From: an uncultured Bacteroidales bacterium
GTDB lineage: Bacteria > Bacteroidota > Bacteroidia > Bacteroidales > FEN-979
Assembly (NCBI GenBank): GCA_903845055.1
Contig: CAIMWF010000034.1
Span: forward strand, 18,150 to 82,149
Length of the DNA: 64,000 nucleotides
Direction of reading: 5' to 3'
Shown here: positions 18,491 through 26,898 of the stretch, piece after piece
How positions within the stretch are numbered: the stretch's first letter is position 1
How the letters are laid out: each line of letters opens with the position of its first letter
Made by a program: the position numbers and the translations under genes
The notes under the pieces: generated by a model
Seen by the model: the letters and a program-made list of their open reading frames with translations, nothing else
Database searches by the model: none
What the model was told of the DNA's origin: nothing

Positions 18491-18518
18491 TCTGAAATCT
18501 GAAATCTGAAATCTGAAA
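18491..18518 (-). repeat. TTTCAGA heptamer array upstream of the VWA gene
   Basis: Four exact units, TCTGAAA on the plus strand, TTTCAGA in the direction of the gene that follows. The array fills about half of the gap between the tktN stop (18525) and the VWA ATG (18466). Confidence 0.9.
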
Positions 18519-18524
18519 TATTTG

Positions 18525-19370
18525 TTAATAGTCTCCAAGTGTTTCGTCTAATTGTGCCAGTGCGTTTTTTGTCTGCTCATCGTTCGGGAATACCCCGTGC
18601 CATTCGTGGTTGTCGAGCATGAAATCGACCCCGAAGCCCATGTGGGTCGTCATGATGATCACGACAGGCTGTCCCTGGCCGGTATACCACTGCGCTTTTT
18701 TGAGCGTTTCAACCACTTCTGCCATGTCGTTGCCGTACATGGTCAGCACCTTCCAGCCAAAGGCGGAAAATTTGTCCTCCAGGTTGCCCATGGGCATCAC
18801 ACGGTCGGTCGGACCGTCAATCTGAATCCCGTTGCAGTCGACCACAGCGACCAGGTTGTCCACCTTCCGGCCTGCGGCAAACATCATGGCTTCCCAGTTC
18901 TGGCCCTCCTGCAGTTCCCCGTCGCCAAGGAAACAATAGACCAGGTGCTCGTCGTTGTTCAGTTTTTTTGCCAGGGCGGCGCCTGTAGCCACCGAAAGGC
19001 CCTGTCCGAGCGACCCGGAACTGGTCCTGATCCCCGGCAAACCCTCGGCTGTGGCCGGATGTCCCTGCAACCTGGTTCCCATTTTCCGGAAGGTGGAAAG
19101 TTCGCCGACTCCGAAATAGCCGTACCGTGCGAGCACACTGTACCAGAGGGCCGACAGGTGGCCGTTCGAGAGGAAGAAAAGATCCTCTCCCTCCCCGTTC
19201 ATCGAAAAACGGGAGGGATCGGGCTTCATGATCTTGAAATAGAGGGCAACAAGGAAATCGGTGCTACCCAGCGCTCCGCCGGGATGCCCGGAGGATGCTC
19301 CATTGACCATGCGCACGATGTCGCGTCTTACCTGGCTCGCGATTTTTTCTAATTCCGGGATTGTGAGCAT
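18525..19370 (-). CDS. Transketolase, N-terminal (thiamine diphosphate-binding) subunit
   Basis: 281 aa, the first domain of transketolase. It has ANGASSGHPGGALGSTDFL-like sequence at residues 22-40 (substrate and cofactor loop), FFLSNGHLSALWYSVLA, the HPATAEGLPGIRTSSGSLGQGLS stretch and the thiamine-diphosphate/Mg motif GDGELQEGQNWEA ending in the conserved Asn (VVDCNGIQIDG). Needs the C-terminal subunit at 16114-17067. It is the promoter-proximal gene of the tktN-VWA-tktC set. Its leader holds, in order, a TATCTTTG box, a 7-bp stem-loop at the expected RNA 5' end and a TAATTTT array just before the ATG. Confidence 0.92.
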   Translation of the reverse strand: MLTIPELEKIASQVRRDIVRMVNGASSGHPGGALGSTDFLVALYFKIMKPDPSRFSMNGEGEDLFFLSNGHLSALWYSVLARYGYFGVGELSTFRKMGTRLQGHPATAEGLPGIRTSSGSLGQGLSVATGAALAKKLNNDEHLVYCFLGDGELQEGQNWEAMMFAAGRKVDNLVAVVDCNGIQIDGPTDRVMPMGNLEDKFSAFGWKVLTMYGNDMAEVVETLKKAQWYTGQGQPVVIIMTTHMGFGVDFMLDNHEWHGVFPNDEQTKNALAQLDETLGDY

Positions 19371-19375
19371 CTGAC

Positions 19376-19401
19376 AATTAAAAATTAAAAATTAAAAATT
19401 A
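19376..19401 (-). repeat. TAATTTT heptamer array just upstream of tktN
   Basis: About 3.6 units; AATTAAA on the plus strand, TTTAATT on the strand of tktN. It ends five bases before the ATG and begins with the dinucleotide CG seen at the same place in the arrays before the mscS-like, methyltransferase and glycosylase genes. Confidence 0.9.
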
Positions 19402-19408
19402 CGGATTG

Positions 19409-19444
19409 GGGCGTTATTGTTAAAACGCCCGTGAGGCAAAGATA
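19409..19444 (-). promoter_or_regulatory. tktN promoter box and 5' stem-loop
   Basis: Minus strand TATCTTTG at 19437-19444 is an exact -7 box. Just downstream, GGGCGTT (pairs 19424-19430 with 19409-19415) forms a 7-bp stem with an 8-base loop that would stand at or very near the 5' end of the mRNA. Confidence 0.5.
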
Positions 19445-19551
19445 TTACAATTAGCTGCCGTGGCATGAAGGATGTTAATAAATATGGATAATAACTGGCG
19501 GAGTTATCAATGTTTTTAGTTCTTTTGCGGAGGATCAAAACAACACGCCGC

Positions 19552-22470
19552 ATGTACAGATTTTCCTGGCTTATCCTGTTGAACCTGCTGATGACCCTCC
19601 CGCTGCGCAGTTACCCGGCCCCGGCTGATTCAACATGGGTCGATTCGGTTTACCGGTCGCTTTCGCAGGAACAGCGGATCGCCCAGCTGCTGATCATCCG
19701 CGCCTATTCGGGCCGTGACTCGGTTTACAATGACAGTCTTGTGCAGATTGTAAGGAGGTACAACATCGGGGGCGTCTGTTTTTTTAAAGGCTCTCCCACC
19801 GGCCAGGCTATTCTGACAAACCGGCTGCAAAGGTCGGCCGAAACTCCGTTGCTCATCACGATCGATGGCGAGTGGGGGCTCGGCATGCGCCTCGACAGCG
19901 CCTTTTCGTTTCCCAGGCAGATGGCGCTGGGTGCCATGACCAGTGACTCCCTGATTTATGAAATGGGCCGCATGGTCGCAAAAAACTGCCTCCGAATGGG
20001 AATCCAGGTTAATTTTGCCCCGGTAGCCGATGTGAATAACAACCCTAGAAACCCTGTGATAAGTTTCAGGTCGTTCGGGGAAAATCCCGAACTAGTAGCG
20101 GCAAAAAGCACCCTTTACATGCAGGGGTTGCAGGATGGAGGGGTGATGGCCGTTGCCAAACATTTCCCCGGGCACGGCGATACCGATCTCGACTCCCATC
20201 TCACCCTGCCCGTGATCAACCATAGCCGGCAACGACTTGACAGCGTCGAGCTTGTTCCTTTCAGAAGGCTCATCCGCGAGGGCGTCAGGGGGATCATGGT
20301 AGGTCATTTGTATGTACCTTGCTTTGACACCACCCGGAACATGCCCGCCACCCTCTCGGGGAATGTGGTGACAGGTTTGCTGCGCGACCAGCTCGGATTC
20401 AAAGGAGCCATTTTCACCGACGCACTCGACATGCAGGGGGTTGTCAAATATTTCAAACCCGGAGAAATAGAGGTGAAGGCACTGCTGGCCGGGAACGACA
20501 TCCTCCTGCTGCCAAAACATGCCGAAGCGGCCATCTTCGGGATCAAAACAGCGGTCGACAGCGGGTGGATTTCCCCCGGGCTGCTGGAAGCAAAATGTCG
20601 CAGGGTGCTGGAACTTAAATATAAGTACGGCCTGTCGGCGTTGGAGGAAATCCATGCTGAGAACCTCGTAAAAGATCTGAATCCTCCCGAAGCGGAAACC
20701 ATGCGCCAGGAAATGGTCAATGCTTCGATGACCCTTTTGAAGAATGATTTGCGGACCGTACCGCTTTCAGGCCTCGAACACCGCAAAATTGCCGTTCTCT
20801 CCATCGGAGACAGCCTGCCCAACCGTTTCCAGAAAACGCTGTTACGCTATATGCCCATGGCGCTTTACAACCTGCCGAAAAAGTTTACAAAAGCCATGGC
20901 CGACAGCATCATACGTGAGGTATCGGCCGTTGATATCGTCATCATCAGCCTTCACGGGATTACCAGTATTGTTGCCGACAGTTTCGGTCTGTCCCGCCCG
21001 GTGATCCGGCTTGCCGATACCCTGGTGAAGGCCAACCGCACCATCCTGACGCTTTTCGGAACGCCCTATTCCATGGAACACCTGCGAAACCTGAAAAAGT
21101 CCGAGGCGATCCTGGTCGCCTACCAGGACAATGACGCCACCGAACCGGCCGCAGCACAGGTTCTTTTCGGAGGTCTTTGCGCTCGCGGGAAACTGCCGGT
21201 AACGGCCGATCGTTTTCCCGTCGGATCGGGGGAGGAGACCGAACGTTCGAGGCTGGCTTTTGTCACCCCCGAAGAGATCGGCCTTCCCGGCGCCTCGCTC
21301 AGGATCGTCGACTCGCTGGCCCTCGGCGGGATTGATGCAAAGGCTTACCCGGGCTGCATGATCCTCCTTGCAAAAAACGGGAAGGTTTTTTATGAAAAGG
21401 CATTCGGCCATCCCCGCTATGAAGATTCCGCCCGGGTCACCCCTGCCAGCCTCTACGATCTTGCATCGGTCACCAAGGTGGCCGCCACCACCCTTGCCCT
21501 CATGAAATTGTATGATGATGGCAGGGTCAGCCTCGACGACAGCCTCGGCAAGTACCTTGCCATTTTGAAGGGAAGCAACAAAGCTGGGCTGCATATCCGC
21601 GACGTCATGGCGCACCAGGCCGGCCTGCAGGACTGGATTCCCTTCTACAAAGCAACCCTGGTGAACGGGCAGCCCGGCCAGGCGTTCTACCGTACGGAGC
21701 CATCCCCCGGATTCCCGGTGCATGTGGCCGCCAATCTCTACCTTCACAAAAACTACCCCGACACCCTCTTCAGCCGCATTGCCCGGTCGCCGCTGAGAAC
21801 AACCCACGAGTACAAATACAGCGACCTTGGGTTTTACCTGTTGCGGCTGATCGTGGAAAAGATCAGTGGACAGCCTTTTGAACGGTATCTCGATTCGGCT
21901 TTTTACAAACCGCTGGGGGTGTCAACACTGGGGTTTACGCCTCTCAAACGGTTCAGCCCGGCGCAGATCATGCCGACGGAATATGACAGTGCATTCAGGA
22001 AGCAGCTCGTATGGGGCGATGTGCATGATCCCGGGGCGGCGATGCTCGGCGGAATTTCCGGGCACGCCGGGCTTTTCAGCGACGCCTGCGACCTGGCCGT
22101 GATCCTCCAGATGCTCCTCCGGGAGGGAACCTATGGCGGCAAAGAATACCTGAAGCCATCCACCATCCGGGAGTTTACCCGGGTGCAGTTCCCGGGGAAG
22201 GGCAACCGCCGCGGCGCGGGGTTTGACAAACCGCTGCTGAATTTCACCCCCGACGGCCCCGTGTGCAAAGGAGCGTCACCTTCAAGTTTCGGCCATTCCG
22301 GTTTTACCGGCACCTACATCTGGGCCGATCCAGCCGACGGCCTGGTATATATTTTCCTTTCCAACCGGGTTTATCCCACTGCAACAAACCAGAAACTGGC
22401 GGAAATGAACATCCGCACAAACATTCACCAAGCTGTATATGACCTGCTTCATAAATATCAGATCAAATAG
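19552..22470 (+). CDS. Glycoside hydrolase 3 (NagZ-like) fused to a class C beta-lactamase-type serine hydrolase
   Basis: 972 aa exported protein with a signal peptide (MYRFSWLILLNLLMTLPL, cut near SYPAPA). The GH3 N-domain has the NagZ signature KHFPGHGDTDLDSH with the acid/base Asp-His pair and the nucleophile Asp in FTDALDMQG; a GH3 C-domain follows to about residue 570. The last 390 residues are a penicillin-binding-protein/beta-lactamase C fold with SVTK (SxxK) in LYDLASVTKVAATT, YSD in place of YxN, and HSG in FGHSGFTGTYIW. NagZ cuts GlcNAc from muropeptides, so joint periplasmic trimming of sugar and peptide is inferred. An ATG at 19510 is possible, but the later Met gives the better signal peptide. 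Confidence 0.9.
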   Translation: MYRFSWLILLNLLMTLPLRSYPAPADSTWVDSVYRSLSQEQRIAQLLIIRAYSGRDSVYNDSLVQIVRRYNIGGVCFFKGSPTGQAILTNRLQRSAETPLLITIDGEWGLGMRLDSAFSFPRQMALGAMTSDSLIYEMGRMVAKNCLRMGIQVNFAPVADVNNNPRNPVISFRSFGENPELVAAKSTLYMQGLQDGGVMAVAKHFPGHGDTDLDSHLTLPVINHSRQRLDSVELVPFRRLIREGVRGIMVGHLYVPCFDTTRNMPATLSGNVVTGLLRDQLGFKGAIFTDALDMQGVVKYFKPGEIEVKALLAGNDILLLPKHAEAAIFGIKTAVDSGWISPGLLEAKCRRVLELKYKYGLSALEEIHAENLVKDLNPPEAETMRQEMVNASMTLLKNDLRTVPLSGLEHRKIAVLSIGDSLPNRFQKTLLRYMPMALYNLPKKFTKAMADSIIREVSAVDIVIISLHGITSIVADSFGLSRPVIRLADTLVKANRTILTLFGTPYSMEHLRNLKKSEAILVAYQDNDATEPAAAQVLFGGLCARGKLPVTADRFPVGSGEETERSRLAFVTPEEIGLPGASLRIVDSLALGGIDAKAYPGCMILLAKNGKVFYEKAFGHPRYEDSARVTPASLYDLASVTKVAATTLALMKLYDDGRVSLDDSLGKYLAILKGSNKAGLHIRDVMAHQAGLQDWIPFYKATLVNGQPGQAFYRTEPSPGFPVHVAANLYLHKNYPDTLFSRIARSPLRTTHEYKYSDLGFYLLRLIVEKISGQPFERYLDSAFYKPLGVSTLGFTPLKRFSPAQIMPTEYDSAFRKQLVWGDVHDPGAAMLGGISGHAGLFSDACDLAVILQMLLREGTYGGKEYLKPSTIREFTRVQFPGKGNRRGAGFDKPLLNFTPDGPVCKGASPSSFGHSGFTGTYIWADPADGLVYIFLSNRVYPTATNQKLAEMNIRTNIHQAVYDLLHKYQIK

Positions 22471-22471
22471 T

Positions 22472-22479
22472 TACCTTTG
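22472..22479 (+). promoter_or_regulatory. -7 box for the membrane protein gene
   Basis: TACCTTTG, exact TAnnTTTG, one base after the stop codon of the GH3 fusion gene and 43 bases before the ATG at 22523. It decides the start: in-frame codons upstream of 22523 would precede the transcript or lie at its very edge. Confidence 0.55.
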
Positions 22480-22522
22480 CCGCATTATTAACCGACCTAT
22501 CCATTTTAAAGACATTTCGAAC

Positions 22523-23347
22523 ATGAACATACAACTGAAATTGTTTATCATCTGGTTCTTTGCCATTTTATTTACGCTTGTCAGCGCTGTTTACCAGAAA
22601 ATGACCGGGCCCACCTACCCGGTGCGCGGCAAGGCTGAAATCGGGGGACAAAAGGTCAAATTCCAGCTTATCAGGTCCTACGATCTTTCGGATGATGCCA
22701 AAGTGACCGTCGTGGTTCCCGATACAAGCATCAAAGGTGAAATCAGGCTGCGTCGTTTCAAAAGCATGGACAACTGGCAGACCCAGCCTCTCCTGAGGCA
22801 TGGCGACACCCTCATCGGGGCACTCCCCCACCTGCCGCCTGCCGGGAAGGTCATGTACGATATCACCCTCGTCAAGGGGAGCCAGCGGGTATTGCTCAAC
22901 GACCACCCTGCCGTGCTCCGGTATACGGGGTACGTGCCGCGCTACATTTTAATTCCCCATATCCTCCTGATGTTCCTGGCGATGTTGTTTTCAACGCTGA
23001 CCGGGCTCATGGTTCTTTTTCACGGCAGGAACAGCTACCTGTACGCATGGATCACCGTGGTGGCCGTGGCTGCCGGCGGACTGGTCCTGGGCCCCATCGT
23101 TCAGAAATTCGCCTTCGACGCCTACTGGACCGGATGGCCCTTCGGGCACGATGTGACGGACAATAAATCGATCTTTGCTTTTATTTTCTGGGTCATCGCA
23201 CTGGTGATGATGAAAAAACACCACGAAAACCGTTTCTGGCCGTTACTGGCGGCCATTGTCCTGCTTGCAGTATTCCTGATCCCCCACAGCGTCTGGGGTT
23301 CTGAGATCGACTTTACCAGGGGACCCAAAACCGAGGTGACAAAATAA
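22523..23347 (+). CDS. Membrane protein of unknown function
   Basis: 274 aa. One N-terminal membrane segment (LFIIWFFAILFTLVSAVY) is followed by about 120 residues of beta-rich soluble sequence, probably periplasmic (KAEIGGQKVKFQLIRSY, ASIKGEIRLRRFKSM-like stretch and PAGKVMYDITLVKGSQRVLL). Four or five further membrane helices complete the protein, with a conserved-looking polar loop WTGWPFGHDVTDNKSIFAF. I do not recognise the family. It has its own promoter box, and a rhomboid protease gene starts nine bases after its stop, so a shared transcript is likely. No metal or catalytic motif stands out. Confidence 0.75.
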   Translation: MNIQLKLFIIWFFAILFTLVSAVYQKMTGPTYPVRGKAEIGGQKVKFQLIRSYDLSDDAKVTVVVPDTSIKGEIRLRRFKSMDNWQTQPLLRHGDTLIGALPHLPPAGKVMYDITLVKGSQRVLLNDHPAVLRYTGYVPRYILIPHILLMFLAMLFSTLTGLMVLFHGRNSYLYAWITVVAVAAGGLVLGPIVQKFAFDAYWTGWPFGHDVTDNKSIFAFIFWVIALVMMKKHHENRFWPLLAAIVLLAVFLIPHSVWGSEIDFTRGPKTEVTK

Positions 23348-23356
23348 TAACCGGAC

Positions 23357-23968
23357 ATGTACATCACCCTCGTCATCATCATTGTCACCGCCGTCGTTTC
23401 AGTGCTCTCGCTGAACAATGCAGACCTGTTTGCAAAGCTGAAATTCAATGCCTACGATGCAAAACACAGCAACCACTGGTACCGTTTTTTCACCTACGGG
23501 CTTGTGCATGCAGGTTATGTCCACCTTTTCATCAACATGCTGGTCCTCTATTCATTCGGCGTCATTGTGGAATCCTATTTCCATCTCTATTTTCCCTCCA
23601 AGGCCGGCTTTTATTACATCCTGCTTTACCTGGGCGGGCTGATCCTGTCGATCATCCCTGCCTTCGGGAAGCATAAGAACGATGTGTTCTACAATGCCGT
23701 CGGTGCGTCGGGAGCTGTGGCGGCGGTACTTTTTGCAAGCATCCTGCTCTATCCCACGGGAAAGATCTTTTTCTTTTTAATCCCCGTCCCCATCCCGGCG
23801 CCACTTTTCGGCGTTTTTTACGTGGGGTACGAATATTACATGTCCAAAAGGGCCAACGACAACATCGGCCACGACGCACACCTGTGGGGAGCCATTTTCG
23901 GGGTAATTTTCACCCTGGCCCTTAAGCCGGGACTGCTTGCTATCTTCCTGCAGCAAATCGGAGGATAA
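23357..23968 (+). CDS. Rhomboid family intramembrane serine protease
   Basis: 203 aa with about six membrane helices. The catalytic serine is in AVGASGAVAAVLFA (GxSG motif) and the partner histidine in NIGHDAHLWGAIFG. The family's N-terminal HxxxN-type loop is seen as LVHAGYVHLFINMLVLYSFG. Rhomboids cut single-pass membrane proteins within or near the lipid bilayer. Length fits the simple bacterial six-helix form with no extra domain. It follows the unknown membrane protein at nine bases. Its stop codon leads straight into a degenerate AATGCAG repeat tract. Substrate unknown. Confidence 0.9.
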   Translation: MYITLVIIIVTAVVSVLSLNNADLFAKLKFNAYDAKHSNHWYRFFTYGLVHAGYVHLFINMLVLYSFGVIVESYFHLYFPSKAGFYYILLYLGGLILSIIPAFGKHKNDVFYNAVGASGAVAAVLFASILLYPTGKIFFFLIPVPIPAPLFGVFYVGYEYYMSKRANDNIGHDAHLWGAIFGVIFTLALKPGLLAIFLQQIGG

Positions 23969-24050
23969 TGCAGACAATGCAGTCAATGCAGTCAATGCGG
24001 ACAATGCAATAATGCAGAAATACAGGAATGAAGGAATACAGGAATATTGG
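23965..24050 (+). repeat. Degenerate AATGCAG/AATACAGG array after the rhomboid gene
   Basis: Begins at the rhomboid stop codon. The first half has 9-base spacing (CAATGCAGT twice, then variants), the second half 8-base spacing (AATACAGG, AATGAAGG, AATACAGG). The units are related to the GAATGCAG array inside nnr at 393-432. Confidence 0.8.
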
Positions 24051-24071
24051 GACTGGCCGGGGTTGGATCTG

Positions 24072-24101
24072 TAATTTTTAATTTTTAATTTTTAATTTTT
24101 T
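24072..24101. repeat. TAATTTT heptamer array encoding the end of the acyl-CoA synthetase gene
   Basis: Four TAATTTT units on the plus strand. On the minus strand they supply the last six codons (KLKIKN) and the TAA stop of the synthetase gene. Confidence 0.9.
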
Positions 24102-26153
24102 CTCCACCCTTATCCTCGCATCCACCACCACAACCTGGTCGGGTTTGCCAAGGAGCGGGTTGAAATCGAGTTCGGTGATCTCGGGGGCGACATGGAGCAG
24201 TGCCGAGAGACGCAACATGACATCGGCAAAGCGTTCTTCGTCAACCCCCTCCTTCCCGCGGATGCCTTTGATGATCTTATAGCTCTTCAGGGATCGGATC
24301 ATGGACAGTGCCTCTGCTTTTCCGAGCGGGGCCAGGCCGGCTGCCACATCCTTAAAAACTTCGATGAAGATCCCCCCCATCCCGCAGAGGATCAGGTGGC
24401 CGAATTTAGGTTCATGTTTTGCGCCGATGAAGAGTTCGGTTCCCGAAAGCATCGGCTGGATCAGGATCGCCGTGGTTTCGCTGATCCGGATCATCCGGTC
24501 GAATTCACGGGCAACGGTGGCTTCATCCTTCACATTCAGCACCACTCCGCCGACATCCGATTTATGTACCGGGCCGACCACCTTCATTACCACAGGGAAA
24601 CCCAGCAGGGATGCCGATTTCACGGCCTCATCAGCCGATGTCACCACCGCCTCGTGCGCCCGCGGGATCCCGCATGCATCCATGAGTCCCCGGATGGCAG
24701 CCGGGGAAATATAACCGTCAGCCGCACCTTCGATGACGGACCTGATTTTTTTCTTATCCACTGCAATTGATCGGGGCTTTGCGGGGGAGGGTTTCGGTGT
24801 GTGGTAAACCCGTGCCAGCGCGTTTCCGAAAACCACCTCATCCGGGAAAAAGAGGTTTCCCTTCGATACAAATTCCTTCACCTCTTCCCGGGCGGTCAGG
24901 ATGGAGGGCAGGATCGGGAAAACAGGCTTCGCGGAAGACCGCATTTTCCGGTCGAGCAGGTCGTATACATCGAAAACGGGGGTCAGCCCGGGCGTTCCGA
25001 AAATAACGGCCATCCCGTCGATGTTCCTGAATTTCTGATCGGCATAGTCGATGATGGTGCCAAGTTGCGCGGCAGTACCTGTGGCGAGAAAATCAATGGG
25101 ATTGGCCACCGATGATCCCGCGAACAGTTGTCCCAGCAGTTCTTTTGCAACAGGTCCGCCCAGGTGGGGCACATCCAGCCCTGCGTTTGAAAGGGCATCG
25201 GTAAGCATCACCGCCGGACCGCCGGCATGCGTGATGACGGCCATGTTTTTCCCCTTTAATTCGGGAAAGGTAAATATGGAGGCCACGCTGACCAGGTCTT
25301 CGCGTCCGATGCAACGGACGATCCCGGCCTTTCGGAACAGCGCATCGACCGCCACGTCGGGACTTGCAAGCGCCCCGGTGTGCGAAGATGCGGCCCGGCT
25401 TCCCGCCTCGGAAGAACCTGCCTTGATGGCGGCAATTTTACATCCCTTCCGGATCAGGGAGGCCGCGTGCTTAAGGAGCATCTGCGGTTTTGAGATCGTT
25501 TCGATGTAGAGCAGCTTGATCCTAGAACTTGTCACAGGGTCAAAACTCTCGTCGAGGTGTTCCAGCACCTCTTCCACACCAAGCTGGGCGCTGTTCCCCA
25601 CAGAGAAAACCTGCGAAAAGGTGAGACCCTTCTGGATACCTGCTTCCATGATGAAGACCGCGGTGGCACCTGATCCTGAAATGAAATCGCAGCCTTTGGG
25701 GTCGAGGGTCGGGATGGGCTTGGTGAAGACGCCATGATAACCGGGAGTTAGCACGCCGATACAATTCGGCCCGATGAGCGAACCGCCGGCACTTTCGATG
25801 ATATTCACCACCCTTTGCTCCAGCAGCTTTCCTTCGTGGCTCTCCTCGCTGAAACCGGCCGAGAGAATGATGAAGCCGCGGGTGTTTTTCTGACGTACAA
25901 GCAGTTCAACCGTGTCGGGGATGAACTTTGCAGCGATGGCCAGGATGGCCAGGTCGACCGCCGGTAGTTCCGCGGGGTCGCGAAAGCTTTTGATCCCCTG
26001 TACCTCACTCTCCTTTAGGTTTGTGACATACAATGCGCCTTTGAAACCGCCCTCGGTCAGGTTGCGGAGGACAGCCCCGCCCGGTTTCTGAACATCGTTG
26101 GAACCCCCGATAACAACGATACTTTTAGGGTTCAGCAGTGCCTGGTTGATCAT
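24078..26153 (-). CDS. ADP-forming acyl-CoA/acetate-CoA ligase, fused alpha-beta subunits
   Basis: 691 aa. Order: CoA-binding Rossmann domain (KSIVVIGGSNDVQKPGGAVLR), succinyl-CoA-ligase-like domains with LIGPNCIGV and the phospho-histidine loop SSHTGALA (His258), then a C-terminal ATP-grasp domain (SLLGFPVVMKVVGPVHKSDVGGVVLNV). The family converts acyl-CoA plus ADP and phosphate to the acid, CoA and ATP, a substrate-level phosphorylation step in anaerobes. The alpha and beta parts are joined as in many bacterial and some archaeal enzymes. The last residues, KLKIKN, are encoded by a TAATTTT array and are probably not part of the fold. Acetate versus other acids cannot be told. Confidence 0.88.
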   Translation of the reverse strand: MINQALLNPKSIVVIGGSNDVQKPGGAVLRNLTEGGFKGALYVTNLKESEVQGIKSFRDPAELPAVDLAILAIAAKFIPDTVELLVRQKNTRGFIILSAGFSEESHEGKLLEQRVVNIIESAGGSLIGPNCIGVLTPGYHGVFTKPIPTLDPKGCDFISGSGATAVFIMEAGIQKGLTFSQVFSVGNSAQLGVEEVLEHLDESFDPVTSSRIKLLYIETISKPQMLLKHAASLIRKGCKIAAIKAGSSEAGSRAASSHTGALASPDVAVDALFRKAGIVRCIGREDLVSVASIFTFPELKGKNMAVITHAGGPAVMLTDALSNAGLDVPHLGGPVAKELLGQLFAGSSVANPIDFLATGTAAQLGTIIDYADQKFRNIDGMAVIFGTPGLTPVFDVYDLLDRKMRSSAKPVFPILPSILTAREEVKEFVSKGNLFFPDEVVFGNALARVYHTPKPSPAKPRSIAVDKKKIRSVIEGAADGYISPAAIRGLMDACGIPRAHEAVVTSADEAVKSASLLGFPVVMKVVGPVHKSDVGGVVLNVKDEATVAREFDRMIRISETTAILIQPMLSGTELFIGAKHEPKFGHLILCGMGGIFIEVFKDVAAGLAPLGKAEALSMIRSLKSYKIIKGIRGKEGVDEERFADVMLRLSALLHVAPEITELDFNPLLGKPDQVVVVDARIRVEKKLKIKN

Positions 26154-26379
26154 ACTGGAAATTTTTGGCTAAAATATTAAATTTATCCGGGAGGAGGGGC
26201 ACGTTTCTGCAATTGATTTCCTGCAAACCGAATCGGGCTGCTCCAAAATTTGCCAGCCACGAAACAAGTGATCCGGGGAACCGGCTTCGCAAATAAATTT
26301 CACCCGCTTGTAAGTTCCCGAACCGGGAAAATCCTCATCTTTGTTTCTGCAACCCGGATGACCGGGAAAAAAACTCGGG
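26154..26379. other. Divergent intergenic region, 226 bases
   Basis: Separates the acyl-CoA synthetase (minus) from the hypothetical gene at 26380 (plus). It holds a 6-bp stem with 3-base loop (TTCCCG at 26315-26320, CGGGAA at 26324-26329) and a near-match -7 box, CATCTTTG, about 30 bases before the plus-strand gene. No open frame or RNA gene was seen. Confidence 0.5.
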
Positions 26380-26877
26380 ATGGAAATCAAATCACTTGCT
26401 GAACTGAAGCGCGAACTGTCGCTGATGCACCCTGCCGCCCTGGCCGGCATCTGCATTCAGCTGGCCCGCTACAAAAAAGAAAACAAGGAATTGCTGGGTT
26501 ACCTGCTGTTTGATTCAAACTATGAGCCGGGTTACATCCTGAAGGTCAAGGCCGAAATCGACGGCCTTTTTACCGAGTTGAACAGGAACAATCTTTATTT
26601 TACCAAAAAGGGCATCCGGAAGATCCTGAAGGTCACGAACAAGTATATTAAATATTCGCCTCACAAAAAAACCGAGGCGGAACTGAGGCTCCATTACATC
26701 ACCAGGCTGAAGGAATCGGGCGTGAGAATGATCCCTGGCACGGCCCTCGGAAACCTCTTCGACGGACAGGTGGATAAGATCTCAAAGGCAATAGAAACGC
26801 TCCATGAAGATCTCCGGCGTGATTATACGGAAGAACTGAAACAGGTTACGATGAAAGAAAAAACGGGAAAAGGATAA
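26380..26877 (+). CDS. Conserved-looking hypothetical protein
   Basis: 165 aa, soluble, rich in Lys, Glu and Leu, with no signal peptide and no membrane helix; predicted almost all alpha-helical. Stretches such as SLAELKRELSLMHPAALAGI, RYKKENKELLGYLLFD and KVTNKYIKYSPHKKTEAELR suggest a helical repeat or scaffold. I do not recognise the family beyond it resembling Bacteroidota hypothetical proteins. It stands alone on the plus strand between two minus-strand genes, 21 bases from the convergent DUF1295 gene. Base composition matches its neighbours, supporting a real gene. Confidence 0.7.
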   Translation: MEIKSLAELKRELSLMHPAALAGICIQLARYKKENKELLGYLLFDSNYEPGYILKVKAEIDGLFTELNRNNLYFTKKGIRKILKVTNKYIKYSPHKKTEAELRLHYITRLKESGVRMIPGTALGNLFDGQVDKISKAIETLHEDLRRDYTEELKQVTMKEKTGKG

Positions 26878-26898
26878 CAACCCGGGCGGGAGCAGGGA

